Part shown: positions 63,220 through 64,000 of the stretch, piece by piece | Layout of the letters: each line of letters opens with the position of its first letter | How positions within the stretch are numbered: the stretch's first letter is position 1 | NCBI RefSeq assembly: GCF_017068395.1 | Contig: NZ_CP070619.1 | Coordinates: 2,976,001 to 3,040,000, forward strand | Direction of reading: 5' to 3' | DNA from: Rhodococcus pseudokoreensis | GTDB lineage: Bacteria > Actinomycetota > Actinomycetes > Mycobacteriales > Mycobacteriaceae | Length of the DNA: 64,000 bases | Notes under the pieces: model-generated | What the model was told of the DNA's origin: nothing | Databases searched by the model: none | Seen by the model: only the letters and a program-made list of their open reading frames with translations | Program-made: the position numbers and the translations under genes

Positions 63220-64000
63220 TCACTGTGAACCTCTGTGCGCACGTTCTTTACGGTACTGCCCGGGGCTCGTGCCGAACATGCCCCGGAACAGCCGGCTGAA
63301 GTGGGAGACATCCCGGAAACCGGCGCATTCGCTGACCTCCGCGACGGAGAGGTCTGTGGTCAGCAGGTACTTTCGCGCACGCTCGAGGCGGGCCTGGTGA
63401 AGCCAGGCCCGCGTCGTCGTGCCCTCGGCACTGAACAGTTTGTGGACGGTTCGCAGCGACATCCCCGCGGCAGCCGCGATGTCGGACAACGTCACGTCGG
63501 TGTCGTGAAGATTCTGTTCGATCACCCGCTGTACTCGCGTGAGGTCTTCGGTGCGGTGCAGGTCTGCGGCACTGGTCACCACTGATCCCTCGGTCAGCGC
63601 GGTGGCCAGCATGTCGACCGCGGAGGAGGCGAACGCGACCGCGGCACCCTCCGACATCGGCGCGTTCATATCGGCGATGTCGACAAACAACCGACCGACC
63701 AGTCCGCCGGCCCCGGAGTGCCCGGTGATCGATCTCGCTGTGCCGTGCTCGACGATCCGGCCGGGCAGTCGTGAGGTGAGGACCTCACGAGGCGAACGCA
63801 CCACGACCTGCCGGAACGGCGCCGGCGAATGGAAGACGAACGGGGCGGCGCAGTCGAGAAGGACGAAGGATCCCCGATCGACGACCGCGGCTCGGCCGGA
63901 CTGCTCGACCTCGACCTGTCCGTCGGTCACGAGGCACACCAGATAGCCTGTTCCCGAATCGGACTCGATCATCGCCGGCGACCGGACGACCGTGTGCGCG
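63220..64000 (-). CDS. AraC-family regulator (5' end outside window)
   Basis: At least 260 residues are present; the frame runs on past base 64000 and internal Met codons are not the start. The sequence parallels the AraC protein at 59412: HTVVRSP, then SFVLLDCAAPFVF in the sensor domain and TLSDIAAAAGMSLRTVHKLFSAEGTTTRAWLHQARLERARKYLL plus VAEVSECAGFRDVSHFSRLFRGMFGTSPGQYRKE in the DNA-binding domain. It converges on the EthD-like gene, 30 bases away. Two related AraC proteins thus bracket the P450 operon. Confidence 0.9.
   Translation of the reverse strand, partial: AHTVVRSPAMIESDSGTGYLVCLVTDGQVEVEQSGRAAVVDRGSFVLLDCAAPFVFHSPAPFRQVVVRSPREVLTSRLPGRIVEHGTARSITGHSGAGGLVGRLFVDIADMNAPMSEGAAVAFASSAVDMLATALTEGSVVTSAADLHRTEDLTRVQRVIEQNLHDTDVTLSDIAAAAGMSLRTVHKLFSAEGTTTRAWLHQARLERARKYLLTTDLSVAEVSECAGFRDVSHFSRLFRGMFGTSPGQYRKERAHRGSQ

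Overview
The window is high-GC DNA from a mycolic-acid actinobacterium, most likely a soil Rhodococcus of the R. jostii / R. opacus type. The evidence is GTG and TTG starts, many 4-base ATGA/GTGA gene overlaps, the cholesterol ring C/D genes in their mycobacterial order, a GDH180-type NAD-glutamate dehydrogenase, a GcoA/GcoB-type P450 system and many catabolic clusters, each with its own regulator. I see no tRNA, rRNA, CRISPR array or intact insertion sequence.

Layout. 0-3.2 kb: end of a methyltransferase, then a convergent operon of glycosyltransferase, methyltransferase and terpene-cyclase-fold protein. 3.3-4.2 kb: F420-type oxidoreductase. 4.3-9.6 kb: divergent steroid ring C/D cluster (two SDRs; echA20-ipdA-ipdB-ipdC) around a perfect 18-bp palindrome. 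9.6-14.5 kb: serine hydrolase, AraC regulator, DUF2277 protein, GT87 mannosyltransferase and PadR regulator, with striking hairpins between them. 15.3-20.3 kb: beta-oxidation operon (acyl-CoA dehydrogenase, thiolase, SDR) ending in a lipoyl synthase and facing a TetR gene. 20.6-23.8 kb: a giant kinase-ATPase-LuxR regulator. 23.9-28.1 kb: TetR and two divergent paralogous MFS transporters. 28.2-32.1 kb: flavin island with a luciferase-like monooxygenase, two flavin reductases and a RibB-like protein that has lost its catalytic residues. 32.4-37.5 kb: complete branched-chain 2-oxoacid dehydrogenase operon with an unknown small gene between E2 and E3, followed by a truncated leucine dehydrogenase.

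39-50.2 kb: histidine and glutamate catabolism (hutC, NAD-glutamate dehydrogenase, permease, hutU, hutI, hutG). No hutH is present. 50.2-52 kb: alpha/beta hydrolase, cold-shock protein and a small exported protein. 52.1-55.1 kb: acyl-CoA dehydrogenase, CoA-transferase and IclR. 55.3-64 kb: aromatic catabolism, with IclR, two hydratase/decarboxylase-family proteins, a tautomerase, an acyl-CoA dehydrogenase, and a guaiacol-O-demethylase-like P450 and reductase with an EthD-like protein, flanked by two AraC genes.

How the parts fit. The lipoyl synthase could lipoylate the E2 of the 2-oxoacid dehydrogenase, whose branched acyl-CoA products suit the HSD10-like SDR operon. Histidine breakdown yields glutamate, the substrate of the adjacent dehydrogenase. 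P450 demethylation of methoxyphenols yields catechols, and the hydratase, decarboxylase and tautomerase belong to the lower meta-cleavage pathway. The ring-cleavage dioxygenase and the aldolase/dehydrogenase are outside the window. The least explained parts are the flavin island with its dead RibB fold, the small E2-E3 protein, and a 20-bp motif shared by the two aromatic promoters.
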